This document shows, in pieces, positions 34,056 to 45,397 of a stretch of DNA of 64,000 bases; positions within the stretch are counted from its first letter, which is position 1; every line of letters begins with the position of its first letter. The translations under genes and the position numbers were made by a program. The stretch is from NCBI GenBank assembly GCA_963702995.1, contig OY969783.1:5456001-5520000 (forward strand), in the 5' to 3' direction. The notes beneath the pieces are model-generated. The model was not told where the DNA came from, searched no databases, and worked only from the letters and a program-made list of their open reading frames with translations. This DNA comes from MFD04580-c1 sp963702995. GTDB lineage: Bacteria > Planctomycetota > Phycisphaerae > Tepidisphaerales > Tepidisphaeraceae.

Positions 34056-37000
34056 CTACCGTACCGGCTCGACCCGCATCGGGGTGAGGAAAACGAGGAA
34101 CGCTTCAATCTCGATCGGCGCGCCGAGGATCGTGCGGATCGCATCGCGGTAACGGTCGAGCTGCGGCGCGTAGACGGCGGCGCGGGCTTTCACTTCTTCC
34201 GGCGTGCTGACGCGGTCGGTCTTGTAGTCTACGAGCGTGATCTTCCGCGGCTGCTGGATCAGCGCATCAATGCGGCCGCGCATCATCGGCAGATCGAGGC
34301 TGCTCGGGATCTCGGGCGTTGGCCCCGGCAGGGGCGACGCGGACAGGTAGACCGAGACTTCGCGCATCAGGCCGCCGCCGGCATCCCGATGCAGCTTCCC
34401 GAGGTCGGTCCCGGCGAACCAAAGAACTCCCTCGCGATTGACGGCGGCCGCGTGGCCGGGCTCGAAGAGCTGGCGCTCGATCATCAAGTTGATCTGCCGC
34501 TCCAGCTCGGCGGGGTCGAGCGGTTTTGACCAGTCGAGGTGCTCCAGGACGGTGTGCGTGGCGGTGCCGCGTTCGGTTGCGGAGATCGGCCGCTCGCCGA
34601 CCAGGAACGACGGCCGCTCGAGTGACTCGGCGGTGAAGCCGCCTGCCCGGGCGGCGCCCGATGGCGGCAGCGTCGCCTCGCCAGGCGGGTGTGGTGACTC
34701 ATGCGGCACGGTTGACGTCACCGAGATCGCGGCCCTCGCCGCCGCGATATGGCCGAAGGGATAGCGGAACGTCACGCGTTCGATCACATCGCGCGATTCG
34801 GACGTGGCGGGCGTCGGGGCATCGAGCGGGCGCAGGCTTGCGACGCGCTCGAGCAGGGGGCTCTTGTCCGACCGGGCGGCCGGCTCGGAGGGCGAGCGGA
34901 GTTCGCTCGGCTCTCGAACGCGGACGTCAAGGATGCCGCCTCCTTGCGGCTGAAAGGCGACCGGCGCCAGCCAGTCGAGCGGCGTGCGGGCCGACCTCAC
35001 GACGTCGGCCGGGATGCGGCCGGGGTGGTGCTTCCACCGCTCTCGCCATTCTGCGATCTTTTTCTCCCCCTGCGTCCCGATCAGGATCAGGTGCTCGCGG
35101 GCGCGGGTCATGGCCACGTACAGGACGCGCAGCTCTTCGGCGATCGTCATGCGCCGCAGGCGCTCGCGGACGAGCATCTGCGGGAAGGACGGGTATCGGA
35201 TCCGCAGGCCCTCATCGACCGACGCCATCCCCAGCCCCGCGTGGCGATCGAACACGATCGAGCCATTGCTTTGCTGCTGGTTGATCGCTTTGCCCAGGTC
35301 CGGAATGATGACGACGGGGAACTCCAACCCCTTGGACTGGTGGACGCTCATGACGCGCACCACGTCGTCGGCTTCGGAGGCGATCGACGGCGCGCCCAGG
35401 TCTGATTCCGCCCGCAGCTCACGCAGGAACTGAATGAACCGCCCGATCCCCTGGCGCTGGAACCCGCCGAACTGGGCCGCGCGCTCGTGCAGGTCGAGCA
35501 GGTTCGCCACCCGCTGCTCGCCCCCCGGCAGGCCCGATACGTAGGCGAGGTAGCCTGTCCGCTCGTAGATCGCCCAGATCGTCTCGGCGAGCGGCCGCCG
35601 ATGGGCCATCTCGCGCCACGCCCGCAGCTTATCCCGGAAGTCGCGGAGCGCCTTGGCAAGGTCGTCCGTTTTTTCCTCGGCGTAGGCGAGGAACGCCTGG
35701 TGGAACGGGATGCGCGGCTCGGCTGCCGCGTAGGCGAGGCGAACCCGGGCAAGGGCGTCTTCGGGATGCGGCAGGCCGGCAAAGGGGCTGCGAAGAACGG
35801 CCGCGAGGGGGATGTCCTGCCGCTGGTTGTCGAGCACCTCCAGCAGCGACACCATGTGGAGCAATTCGATCGACTCGAAGAACCCCGTTCGACTCTCGGT
35901 ATGGGCGGGGATGCCGGCGGCCCTTAGCGCGGCCACCACGGGGTCGGCTTTGAACCGCATCGACCGGAGGAGCACCACGATGTCGCGGCAGGTGATCGGC
36001 CGATACGCCTGCTTTTCCCTGTCGAACACGCGAGAGACGGGCTGATCGTCGCGGCCGAGCAGCCCGCGAACCCGCTTGGCGACGATCAGCGCCTCCCGCT
36101 CAATCCGCTCCAACTCGTTGCCGCCGTCATCCTCACTGGCGGCTTCGCCCTCTTCCCCCGCGCCCGCCACGTCGCCGCCCGCCTCTCCCGCCTTCGCCGC
36201 ATCGCCGGCGTTCGCCCTGTCGCCGCCGAGCTTCGCGGGGAGCAGATGCAGTTCGATCGGCGCACGGAGAAGGTTCCGGGGCCTTGCGGCGAAGCAAATT
36301 TTGCCCCGGGCTTGAGGGCATGCGTCTGGTCGTAGTCGATCTCGGCCGCCTGGCGCGTCATCAGCGCGTGGAAGACCCCGTTGATCGCATCGAGCAATGG
36401 AGCGCGGCTTCGGAAGTTGCTCTGCAAATCGATCACCTGCCCGTAGCCGCCGGGCCCCGCGGCACGGAAGCGTTGCTCCCGGTCGAGAAAGCGGTCCGGC
36501 TCGGCGAGGCGGAAGCGATAGATGCTCTGCTTGACGTCGCCAACGCAAAAGAGGTTCGGCGGGAACGCCGCGCCCACCGCTGGGCGACTTCCGGGCGCTG
36601 CGCCATCGGCCCAGCGGTAAAGGCACTCGTGGCTGACGAGCGAAAGAATGGCGTCCTGGATCTCGTTGATGTCCTGATACTCGTCCACCAGAACATGCTT
36701 GAACTGCCGGTGATACGCCCGGGCGGTCGCGCTGGGGCGGGGGGCGTCGGCGGCGCCGGGGTTCACCGGGTCGCGCAGCACTCGCAACGCGAAGCGTTCG
36801 AGGTCCGAAAAGTCGAGCGCCCGCCTCTCGCTCTTTTCGGCGGCATACTTTGCGCCGAACGCCTCGATCAGCGACAGGAGCACCTTCGCATGCGGCAGCA
36901 GCCGCCGCACGCCTTCTCGTAGCTCGTCGCTGGTGAACCGCAGGACGTCGCGCAACGCGCCGCGCTTGATCGCCTCCCGAGGAGCGTCGATCGCCCCCTT

Positions 37001-38016
37001 GGCGACCTCCTTGTTAGGGAAGGACGAGGAGATCGCTTTGAGCTTGGGCAGCTCCATTCCGAGAAATTCGCTCGCCAGGACGTCGATCCCTTCGGTCTGA
37101 AGCACTTCGAGCCAATGCTCGGCGACTCGAGCCATGTTGCAGATTTCGGTGTCATACGCGCCGAACCCCCCGAAGGTGCGAACCAGTTCGAGAGAGGCGT
37201 CGCACTGGCGGCGCAGATCGGACAGCCGCTCGCTGATCGAATCGATCCAGTCGTTGCCCAAAACGGATTCGCGGAGCGGTTTGGCGGCCGCCTCTTCCAG
37301 CCGTTCACGCGCTTGGTTGACCCACGCCTGGGGGTCAACGAGGCTGCTGATCATCTGAAAGGCGGCGATCACCTCCAAGGCGACGCGGTCGTCCTGGCCT
37401 TCGGCGTAGGCGTCCACGAACCGCTGGAAGTCGCCGCTTTCGTCGGCGTCGTAGCGGGACTCGAGCAGATCCCGCGCCGTTTCGTGGCGAAGGAGCTTTG
37501 CGTCGTTCTCGTCCATCACGCTGAAGGCGGGGTCGAGCCCGACGAGCTGGAAGTGCTGGCGAAGCAGACGGGCGCAGAAGCTATGGAGCGTGCTGACCTG
37601 CGCCTGATCGATCAGCTCCACCTGGCGGTCCAGCCGGCCCGAGGCGTCGCCGGTCTTGCGCCTTCGCAGCGCCGCGGTGATCCGCCCCTTCATCTCGGCG
37701 GCCGCCGCTTCAGTGAAGGTGACGACGAGCATCTCGTCCACGTCGCAGCGGAAAGGCTCGGGGGCGTCGCAGATCAGCGACGCGCACCGCTCGGCCAGCA
37801 TGGTCGTTTTGCCCGAGCCGGCGGCCGCCGAGACAAGAAGGCTCTTCCCGACGATCCGGATCCCATCGCTCTGCGCCGGCGTCCAGTCGATCGCCGGTGG
37901 CGCGGTCGCGCCGGCGGCGGCCGAGGCGACAGGCTGAACCGGCGCGAAAAGATCGACCGCGGGCGACGGCTCGGGCCGAGCGCGACGGTGGACGGCTTGG
38001 CGGGTTTACTCGGCAT
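34056..38016 (-). CDS. addA: ATP-dependent helicase/nuclease subunit A, two frameshifts
   Basis: Composite of about 1,320 residues. AddA and AddB process double-strand breaks for RecA loading. Seen in order: Walker A 'LLVSAAAGSGKTTMLAE', motif Ia 'VTFTEAAAAEMKGRI', 'STLHSFCARLLRQHF', motif II 'LVDEYQDINEIQDAI', motif III 'FCVGDVKQSIYRFR', 'SNFRSR', motif V 'MSVHQSKGLEFPVVI', motif VI 'LYVAMTRAREHLIL', and a C-terminal nuclease domain 'GRIDALIQQPRKITLVDYKT'. Frame breaks at 37973-37975 (GGCCCGAG, one C short) and near 36266-36275 (TTCTCC, probably TTCCTCC) each need one extra base. The ATG at 38016 overlaps the addB stop by 11 bases, so translation is coupled. Confidence 0.93.
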
Positions 38017-41000
38017 CGGCGCTCCCTCCCATGATCGATTCGAAGACCGCGGACCGGTCGCGGGGCGGCAGATGACGGTAGCCGTCGATCTGGGGCTCAA
38101 AGCGGCAGACGGCCCGATAGGCGCAGGCGGCGCAGGGCGAGCGGTTGCCGATCCGATACGGCCGCACGTCGATGCGGCCGGTGAGGACCTGATCGGCGAT
38201 ACGGGTAATGCGCCCCTCGGCCATGTCGAGCAATGCGGCGAATTCCCCCGCGTTGAAAGCGTCGGACGATCGTGCGTTGGCGACTTCGCCGTCCTTCTTC
38301 AGCCGGACGCACAGGCCCGCCGAGGTCTCTCCCGCCTTAACCGCGCTATCCAGCGCCGCCAGGAAGCCGACGTCGAGCACGCCGCGCTGCTTCGGCCGCA
38401 GGTGAAATCGCGGGTCGTCCGGGGTGATCGCGTCACTGGGATGGCTCACATCCTCCAGGTGGCGCAAAAGCTGCGCATGGAACGCGGCCGCCGGGACGAC
38501 CGGCTGCCCCGTCAACGCCTCCCCGTTGGCCCGGGCCACCAGGAGGAAGGTCAGCAGTTCGAGCGACAGCCCGTAATAAAGGTCATTGATGGAGATTGCC
38601 CCGGCGGACGCGGAGAGCTTGTAGTCGATCACGCTGACCGCCGGCAGGCCCTTGCCACCATCCGGCCGATAGACGTCGATCCGATCGATCCGGCCGCTGA
38701 GATGAACCTCAGCGCCGGCGGGAGTAGTGGCCGTGTGGGCGCAAGTTTTCGTCCGCGGCCGAAGCTCAATTCCGTCTTCAGGGTCCTGAAGTCGCCACGG
38801 CTTTGCATGATCTGGAGCGTTCGGGTCACCATCTCCAGCGTCCGCTCGATGCGACCGAGGATGTACTTGCCCCGCGCACTGCTGAGCATCACCTCGCTTT
38901 TCAGTTGCGAAGCGACGGTGGTGCCGTAGTGCCGAATGAGGCGGGCCGCATCGGCCGGGTTGAGGTCTTTCCAGTCGTTGCCGGCTTTGGCGATCTCGGC
39001 GGCGATGACTTCGATGAGGCGGTGGTAGACCTGGCTGAGGTCCAGCCCCGTAATCCGATGCTCCTCGCGCGGGGAAAGCCGAAGCCCGTACCGCGCAAAA
39101 TGCTGAAATGGGCAGGCGGCGAACGTCTCGAGCTGCCGCGCGGTGGCCTGGAGCGGCGAGGAAAAGAGAGCGGCCGCCACTTCCGCCGACAGCTCCGCGC
39201 GATTTTCGTAGGTGAGGGCGGGCCAGGCGGCGTTAACGAGCCTGCTGAATTCGCTCGGTTCAGCGGCCGCGCTGGCGTGGGCGAGCCAGTCGTAAAGCGC
39301 CGCCCGCAAATCGTCGGCGGCGTTCAACGGTGCGGCACCAGGCGAATTGTCGATGACGGCGGCGGCCGGGCCGGGCTCCGCCTCGCGCGCCCAGCGCATG
39401 AGGGAAGTGACCAGCTGCGTCGGCGTGGCAATGCATTGAATATCGCGGCCGCCGGTGGACTCACGCTCGACCGCGCACACGGGCGCACCGGGGACCAGTT
39501 CCTGAAGCCGCCGCCAGAACTTGGAGCGTTCCGTCGCTCGCCCCTTGGCGTCGGCCCGCGGCCGCGACAGCACCAGCCGGGCGCTGGCGCGCGTGAAGGC
39601 CAGGTAGGCGAGGAACGTCTCGTCGAGCAGCAGCCGGTTCGCGTCGGCCTCCATTTCCAGCTCGCGTGAGTGCAGGGCGCGTCGATCGGTGCGCGACAGC
39701 AGCGAGATCGACCCAGGCGGCTGGGGGAACTTCCCCTCGATTAGCCCCATGACGAAGGCGATCTGCGGCTCGGAGGTTCTTGTCCGGTCGATCTGGCCGA
39801 CCAGCACCTGATCGAGCGTCGGCGGCGCCAGCGCCAGGTCGAACCGGTCCAGGCCAGCGTCGAGGATGTTGATGAAATCGTCCAGGGCGACGGGTTCTTC
39901 GCCGAGCAGTTCGACCATCTGGTCGAAGAGCGACACCAGTTCCGTCCACACCTGCTGATGCTCGGCCGCCTCGACCAGGTTTGGGTCGGGTGAATCGCTG
40001 GCGTGGTTGACCCATTCGGCAAGCCGCCGCCGCACCTCGAACCGCTCCAGCGTTTCGAAAAGTGCGGCGGCGATGGCCTTCACCGTCCGCGGAGCGGCCG
40101 CCCGGGCGATCTCCTGCAACGGCTGAAGGTGCGATGCCACGCGGCGGCGCAGCGCGTCGATCGAAGCGGTGTCGAACTTTTCCGGGCCGGCGGTTTCGGG
40201 CCCGTCGGCGGCGAGCTCGCGCTGATACCGCCAGTCGTCGGACGCTTCCCATGCCGTGCCGCCGACGCCGTGCTGCATCAGGTAATTCTCGATCGCGTCG
40301 GCTTCCAGCAGTTCGACGCCGGCCAGCCCCGATCGGAGCAGGCACATGACCGCCGGCCGCCTCCAGTCGTGCCGGCTGATCTCGAAGGCTGACCGGACAA
40401 ACTGCACCAGCGGGTGATGCGCCGCCGGCCGCCGGCGATCGAGGAAGTAGGGGATCCCGTGCTCGCGGAAGCTGCGGTCGATCAGCCCCTCGTAGTCGTT
40501 GACGTTCCGGGCCAGGACAACGGCGTCGCGCAGTCTCCCGCCCGCGCGAAGGTGGGCCTGGATCTCCCGGGCGACGCCGTCCACTTCAGCGGCAAGATTG
40601 GGGGCCTCGAGAAAAAGAACCCCGATTGAATCCCCGGGGTTGCCTGTCCGCGACGCGTCCGTACGGGGCGCTTCCGTCCGAGCCGTCTCCTGCGCTCCCA
40701 TCGCTGCGGGGGCGAAGCGGTCTTCCACGCGAGCCAATGCGGCCGCCTGGAATCGTCGCGGGGCGCTCAATCGAACCGGCGGCGCCACGCGCACCCCGGC
40801 TTCCCCCATCGCGAAGAAGAGGCGCCGATACGTCTCTTCGGTCCGATGGAACACACTGAACTCGTCCGGCAGGTGATGCGGGTCGGCGATGGTGGGGCTC
40901 GACGGGTCGATCGTCAGGTTGATCTCCATCTCCTCGCATCGCGCCGCCAGGCCGGCGAGGAACTGCCGTTCGTGCCGGGTAAAGCCGTTGAAGTCGTCGA

Positions 41001-41619
41001 TGTGGAAGGTCGCCGAGTTGACCAGTTTGCATCGCTTCACATGATCGAGCATCTCGTTCATGCGGCGGAAGGGATCGAGCCGGTCCTGGCCAATGTACGC
41101 GGTGTAGGTGACGTACAGATGCGCCAGGTCGCGCAGCTTGGCCTGGAGGGAAGGCCCTTGCTCGTCGGCCGGGTCAGCGCCGCGGAGCCATTCGAGGATG
41201 TCCGAGAGATCGCCGGGAGCGCGGCCGGATTGCTCGAACTCCTCGAACGTCGCCCCCAGCTCGGCGGCCAGGCCCGGCCGCGTCGCGGACGCCTTGAAAT
41301 AGATGAGTTTCTCCCGCTCCCTGATCAGCAGGTGGGCGAGGATCATCTGGCGGCCGAGGGATGTCACCTCGGGGACGCGGGCGCGCCCGCAGTCCGCGGC
41401 GATCTGGCGGCCGAGCAGGTCGAACGACAGGATTCGTACTCGGCTGAACCCCCCGGATCGCGCGAGCAACTCCCGCTCGGCCGTGAACGTCGCCTGCTTC
41501 GGGACGATCAGGAAGATCGGCCGCCCCAGCGGTTCGGCCTTGATCGACTGGCAGATCCGATCAAAGGTCCGATGCGTCTTTCCGCTGCCGGCGCGGCCAA
41601 TGACGAAAGTAACGGGCAT
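38006..41619 (-). CDS. addB: ATP-dependent nuclease subunit B, one frameshift
   Basis: Composite of 1,204 residues, the inactive-helicase/nuclease partner of AddA. Seen: Walker A 'FVIGRAGSGKTHRTFD' at the N-terminus, 'LIVPKQATFTAERELL', and a nuclease domain 'VHLSGRIDRIDVYRPDG' and 'SVIDYKLSA'. The iron-sulphur cysteines are 'FAACPFQHFARYGL' and the C-terminal 'CAACAYRAVCRFEP'. The frame breaks between 38725 and 38760, just before the nuclease motif, and one additional base restores it. Without repair both the nuclease centre and three of the four cluster cysteines would be lost. First gene of addB-addA. Confidence 0.93.
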
Positions 41620-41811
41620 CCAATCCCCAAGTAAGTCAACGCGACACGCGGCCGCCGGGAACGACTTCGCCGTCGCCGCATCCGGTTACGGGGGGAGCAT
41701 AACTGGAGGGTCGCCGCCGGGCCAAACGCGAGGCTGGCGAACCGCGCCGAGCGTGGCCGTCTATTTTGGCAAGCCGGCTGCTCGGCACAGAACTGGGCTC
41801 GGGCACTTACA

Positions 41812-41869
41812 GGGAACGCCGACATCTCCGTCGGCCTCTTGTGGAGCCGACGAGGACGTCGGCGTTCCC
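41812..41869. repeat. 23-bp inverted repeat 'GGGAACGCCGACRTC'
   Basis: Arms 41812-41834 and 41847-41869 match as reverse complements at 20 of 23 positions around a 12-base loop. A compact hairpin with no T-run. Confidence 0.8.
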
Positions 41870-41977
41870 AGTTCAAGACGTGGGAATGCCAACAGAGTTG
41901 GCCACACCCCCGCGACGGCACCCGGGGTTGGTAGTCCGTTCCGAGCAAGTTGCGGGTGCGTGGTGATGCCGACCGAG

Positions 41978-42091
41978 GTGCCTCCGGCGCTCTCACCGGC
42001 GGGCCTTTTGCGTCGTCGGGAACACCGCCGGTGAGGGCACCGGCGGCACTTTGTTCGATTGCGTACCCTCTCATTTCGATGGAGCGGCCCA
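41978..42091. repeat. Dispersed hairpin 'CACCGGCGG', copy 1
   Basis: Arms gtgcctccggcgctctcacc (from 41978) and ggtgagggcaccggcggcac (to 42049) are inverted. The element and its 3' flank with atggagcggccca (42079-42091) occur again at 49485-49599. Conservation of loop (cgtcgtcgg) and flank shows a real dispersed repeat, not just a hairpin. Confidence 0.85.
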
Positions 42092-42120
42092 CCAGTGGCT
42101 TGTTCCACGGCGCACTTCGC

Positions 42121-42192
42121 GTAGGGTCCGCACGGCAGCCGGGACGGTCAGGCGATCATCACCCCAACCGATGGCTCCCGTGCGGACCCTAC
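42121..42192. repeat. 15-bp perfect inverted repeat 'GTAGGGTCCGCACGG'
   Basis: Arms 42121-42135 and 42178-42192 are exact reverse complements separated by 42 bases. Similar 'TAGGGTCCGCACGG' elements are, from memory, common in planctomycete intergenic DNA. Confidence 0.8.
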
Positions 42193-42336
42193 ACGGGCAA
42201 CCCGCCGTTTGTCGCGACGGGAATCTAGGAGGAGCGGTCAGCGACGGGACGTCCGTTTAAGTCATCGGTTCCTGATGATACAAATATACCTCCGACGGAC
42301 CTTTGCCAGCCAGACGGGATGGGTCGGGGTCATCTC

Positions 42337-44089
42337 ATGCAATTCGCCTCCCCATTCTGGCTGCTCGGCTTTGTGCCGTTCGTGCCGATTGCCCTCTCCC
42401 TTCTCTGGGGGCGGCGGCCGCGACGGGATGTGCCGTTCCTCGAACTGTGGCGCGTCGCGCCCGTGGAGCGTAACGACGCCTGGCGGTGGACGCCTCCGAA
42501 TGTGGCCATCGTCTTCGCTCTGACGGCATTGTTGCTGGCTTTGATCGCGTCCGCTCGACCGAGCGTCGGGAGAGGCTTTGGCGTCTCCAATCGTCCGGGA
42601 GGTGCGATAACAATCATTCTGGATCGCGGCGTCACCATGAGCGCGCGGGGGAAGAACGACTTCCGGTTCCGCGAGGCGGCCGACGCCGCGGCAAAGGCGA
42701 TTCGGGCCACGGTCGGCGAGTCCGTAAGCATCAATCCAGTCTTCATTCCGCCCGATCCGCGCGGGTCGGCTCCGGCGCGCATGACAGTGTCGCAATGGCT
42801 CGCCGCCTCCCGCGCAGCCCCGCCAACCCTTGCCGATACACGAGACGCCGTACAGGCGGCCGTCCGCCAGGCGCTCGCCGAGGATCGCGACAGGGCGATC
42901 GTCATCACTGACGCATCCGTCGGCGGTGGCCCGCACTTCGCACAGATCGGGCCGGAACCCCCCCTTCGGGATTCAGGCATCACCTGTATCGCGGCCCGTG
43001 CGCTTCCCGGAGAGAGAAAGCCGGGCGTGCAGGTGCTCGTGCGTGTTCGCTCGATCGCCGCCGAACCCTCCGGATCTGTTCAGGTTATTGGCTACGACGA
43101 GATGCTGCGGCCGATCGAGACAGCCTCGGTTGCCGTCAACCTCAATGGCACGCATGAAGCGGATGCGATCGTGACGCTGCATCAGCCGCCGTTCGCCATC
43201 TCGGGGCGACTCGACGTGCCCGTGGCCACCGACAACCTCGACGCCGACAACCGCGCCTTCCTGGTCCGGGAGGTCACATGGCCGCGGGTGGAAGCGGCGG
43301 AGCCCGTGGGGGATCTTCAGCGGCTGCTCGATGTCTACCGCCGCGAGCGACCCCCCGGCCGGGCCGGAGCGCGTGGCGATCGCCGGTTCCGACGATGGGT
43401 GGCCGCCGGATGTCCGTGGCGTGATCGTTCATCCTTTGGTCGTGGGGTCGATAGGGCGGTTGCGGGTGACCGATGTCTCTCCGCATCCGGTGACGGATTC
43501 CGTTCGGGATTGGGCGACTCTGGAGCTCCCTGTCGGCCGCTCGACGAGCGCGCCGACTGGGGCGGGCTGGCGGCCGCTGCTCCGCGCGGGCGATCGGGTG
43601 CTGTTGACCGTTCGCGACGGCCCCGCTCGCCGTGCCTGGGTGGACATCGACGTCAACGGATGGTCCGACTCCACCCAGTACGTTGTCTTCTGGTCGGCCC
43701 TGTTCGACTGGCTCGGCAACGGGGGCGAAGCCTACGCCGCTCACCCCACTGACGCGTTAGACCCCGCATGGCGCCCGGCGGCGTCGCCCTCGCTGGCGGA
43801 AGGCTTAATCGCCGGCGGCCCGGGTATTTACGATCGCGCAGACGGCGCCTTTGCCGCCTTCAACCTTCCGCCGCTTCGGGTGGCTTTGGGATCGAACGTC
43901 CTGTTGCGACCGCCGACGACGGTGGGCCCGTTGCTGACGGAGTTTCGGGGGAGTGAGAGTGCGGGGGCCGACCTATCGTCCTGGGCACTGGTCAGTGCGA
44001 TCGGTTGCGGGATGTTCGCGGCCGCCGCATGGCCTCGGCGGGCGCGGGCGAGTGTGGACAGACGAGCGCGACAGCCGTGGGTTCCTTGA
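42337..44089 (+). CDS. BatA/aerotolerance-type membrane protein with degenerate vWA domain, one frameshift
   Basis: Composite of 583 residues. The first 85 residues are the BatA N-terminal domain: 'FWLLGFVPFVPIALSLLW' helix, 'RDVPFLELWRVAP', then a second helix 'IVFALTALLLALIASA'. Next a vWA-like domain starting 'AITIILDRGVTMSARG' (a MIDAS-like D-x-x-x-x-S). The frame breaks at 43351-43356: removing one C from the run of six joins 'LLDVYRRERPPAGPERVAIA' and the rest. The C-terminal half has two or more beta-rich segments and a final helix 'LVSAIGCGMFAAAAW'. Such proteins usually sit in moxR-bat operons; here no MoxR ATPase or DUF58 gene is seen nearby, so the role is uncertain. Confidence 0.8.
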
Positions 44090-44206
44090 CACCCCTCCGG
44101 GTGGGCCGTAGCTTTCAAATCGACGCGCCGCTGGTGGGATGTTCGTCCTGGCAACCTGGTCAGAGTCGATCGGATTGCTCGCCGAGCGCATCGAGGAACT
44201 TTCGTC

Positions 44207-44569
44207 ATGGCCGAATCGAACCCGCCGCTTGCGGTCTCATCACAAAAAGACGTTCGTATCGTGGAGTTTACGAATAACCGCATCCTGGACGAGGCGAACA
44301 TCGCCGAGATCGGGCTGGGCCTGAACGCGCTGATCGATGAATCACCTAACCCGAAGCTGCTGCTTGACTTCGGGCTGGTTGACCACCTGAGTTCGGCGGC
44401 GCTAGGGATGCTGATCAACGCGAATAAGCGGGTGAAGGAGCGCAACGGGCAGCTCCGGTTGACGAACATCAAGCCGCAGATCTTCGAAGTGTTCGTCATC
44501 ACAAAGCTCAACAAACTGTTCCGGATCCTCCCGACGCGGGCGGAAGGGCTTTCTAGTTTTTCGCAATAA
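44207..44569 (+). CDS. STAS-domain anti-sigma-factor antagonist
   Basis: A 120-residue SpoIIAA/RsbV-like protein. Strands 'VRIVEFTNNRILDEANIAE' and 'PKLLLDFGLVDHLSSAALGM' are typical; the serine after 'DHLS' is the expected phosphorylation site. It would bind or release the RsbW-like kinase encoded 340 bases downstream depending on its phosphorylation. gagga lies nine bases before the ATG. No SpoIIE-type phosphatase or target sigma factor lies next to it, so the pathway output is unknown. Confidence 0.92.
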   Translation: MAESNPPLAVSSQKDVRIVEFTNNRILDEANIAEIGLGLNALIDESPNPKLLLDFGLVDHLSSAALGMLINANKRVKERNGQLRLTNIKPQIFEVFVITKLNKLFRILPTRAEGLSSFSQ

Positions 44570-44908
44570 TCGGGGTCGTCTGGTCGAAACCCCTGGCGCG
44601 TGTCGATGAACCCATGCTCATCGTGAGATCGATGCTTATCCGGCGGGGCATATAATCACGCGAAGGCCGACGATTTACTGGAGTCGTCTCGTGCGTGGGG
44701 CGTACTCTGGCGACGAGCGGCCCGCCTTTTGTTGCTGAGGCGGCCCTAAAGTTGGATTGCGGCGCCGCGGGAACAAGGTTGAACGCGAATGGGCGGTCGG
44801 AGTCATCCTGGAAAGCCCGGCGGGCCGGGCTCTGGACCTGCTGCTCATCGCGCTCGTCGCGATCGGGCATCGCTGGCCGGTGCGCGGACTGATCAACCGG
44901 GGCGCGAG

Positions 44909-45331
44909 ATGATGGAGCTCGCCTTCGATATCCCGTCCGACTTCTCCGCCGGGCGGGACGCCGAGCGTCGAATCATGGAAATCGTCCGCGGCGCCAATTT
45001 CGACCCGGACAGCACCTTTGCGATCCGCATCGCACTGGAAGAGGCGCTGGTCAACGCGATTAAGCACGGCAACGGGCTCGACGCCTCCAAGACCGTTCAC
45101 GTACACGCGCTGGTGTCGAAGGATCAGGCCGACATCACGATTGAGGACCAAGGCATCGGCTTCGATAAAGACCGCGTCCCCGACCCGACCGCGACAGAGA
45201 ACCTGTGCCGCCCCAGTGGGCGCGGGATCCTGTTGATCGAATCGTACATGACCTCCGCCCGGTGGGACCGTGGCGGCCGCCGACTGCGCATGATCAAGGA
45301 AAATGTGCCTGGTCAACTGCCCCGTCAATAG
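44909..45331 (+). CDS. RsbW-like ATP-binding anti-sigma/serine kinase
   Basis: A 140-residue GHKL-type ATPase. N box 'ALEEALVNAIKHGNGLD', G1 'IEDQGIGFDKDRV', and G2 'PSGRGILLIESYM' are intact. In partner-switching systems this protein phosphorylates the STAS antagonist or sequesters a sigma factor or other target. The first of two adjacent ATG codons (44909) is used. The upstream 340-base gap to the STAS gene includes a TATAAT at 44651 but no identifiable gene. It is followed by the rhomboid gene after 66 bases. Confidence 0.9.
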   Translation: MMELAFDIPSDFSAGRDAERRIMEIVRGANFDPDSTFAIRIALEEALVNAIKHGNGLDASKTVHVHALVSKDQADITIEDQGIGFDKDRVPDPTATENLCRPSGRGILLIESYMTSARWDRGGRRLRMIKENVPGQLPRQ

Positions 45332-45397
45332 CTGTCCGGGGGGCCGCCGCGCCGGGCTGTGTAGCGGCCGATCAACCCCGGCGACGCCGGACCTCGC

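Larger units (their letters stand above)
41620..42336. other. 717-base gap packed with three unrelated inverted repeats
   Basis: No gene recognised. The gap separates divergent addB and the BatA-like gene and contains inverted repeats at 41812-41869, 41978-42091 and 42121-42192 (listed separately). An AT-rich patch at 42270-42290 (gatgatacaaatatacc) is the likely promoter area of the BatA-like gene. Confidence 0.6.

Noticed and set aside
37115..38929. 604-codon plus-strand frame across the addA/addB junction
   Set aside because: Spans the antisense of two genes and their overlap; no recognisable domain.
41812..42192. CRISPR array
   Set aside because: The repeats are inverted, of three different sequences and irregularly spaced; no direct repeats with spacers and no cas genes.
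44651..44656. TATAAT as promoter for the RsbW-like gene
   Set aside because: About 250 bases upstream of the start codon and without a -35 match; not listed as a feature.
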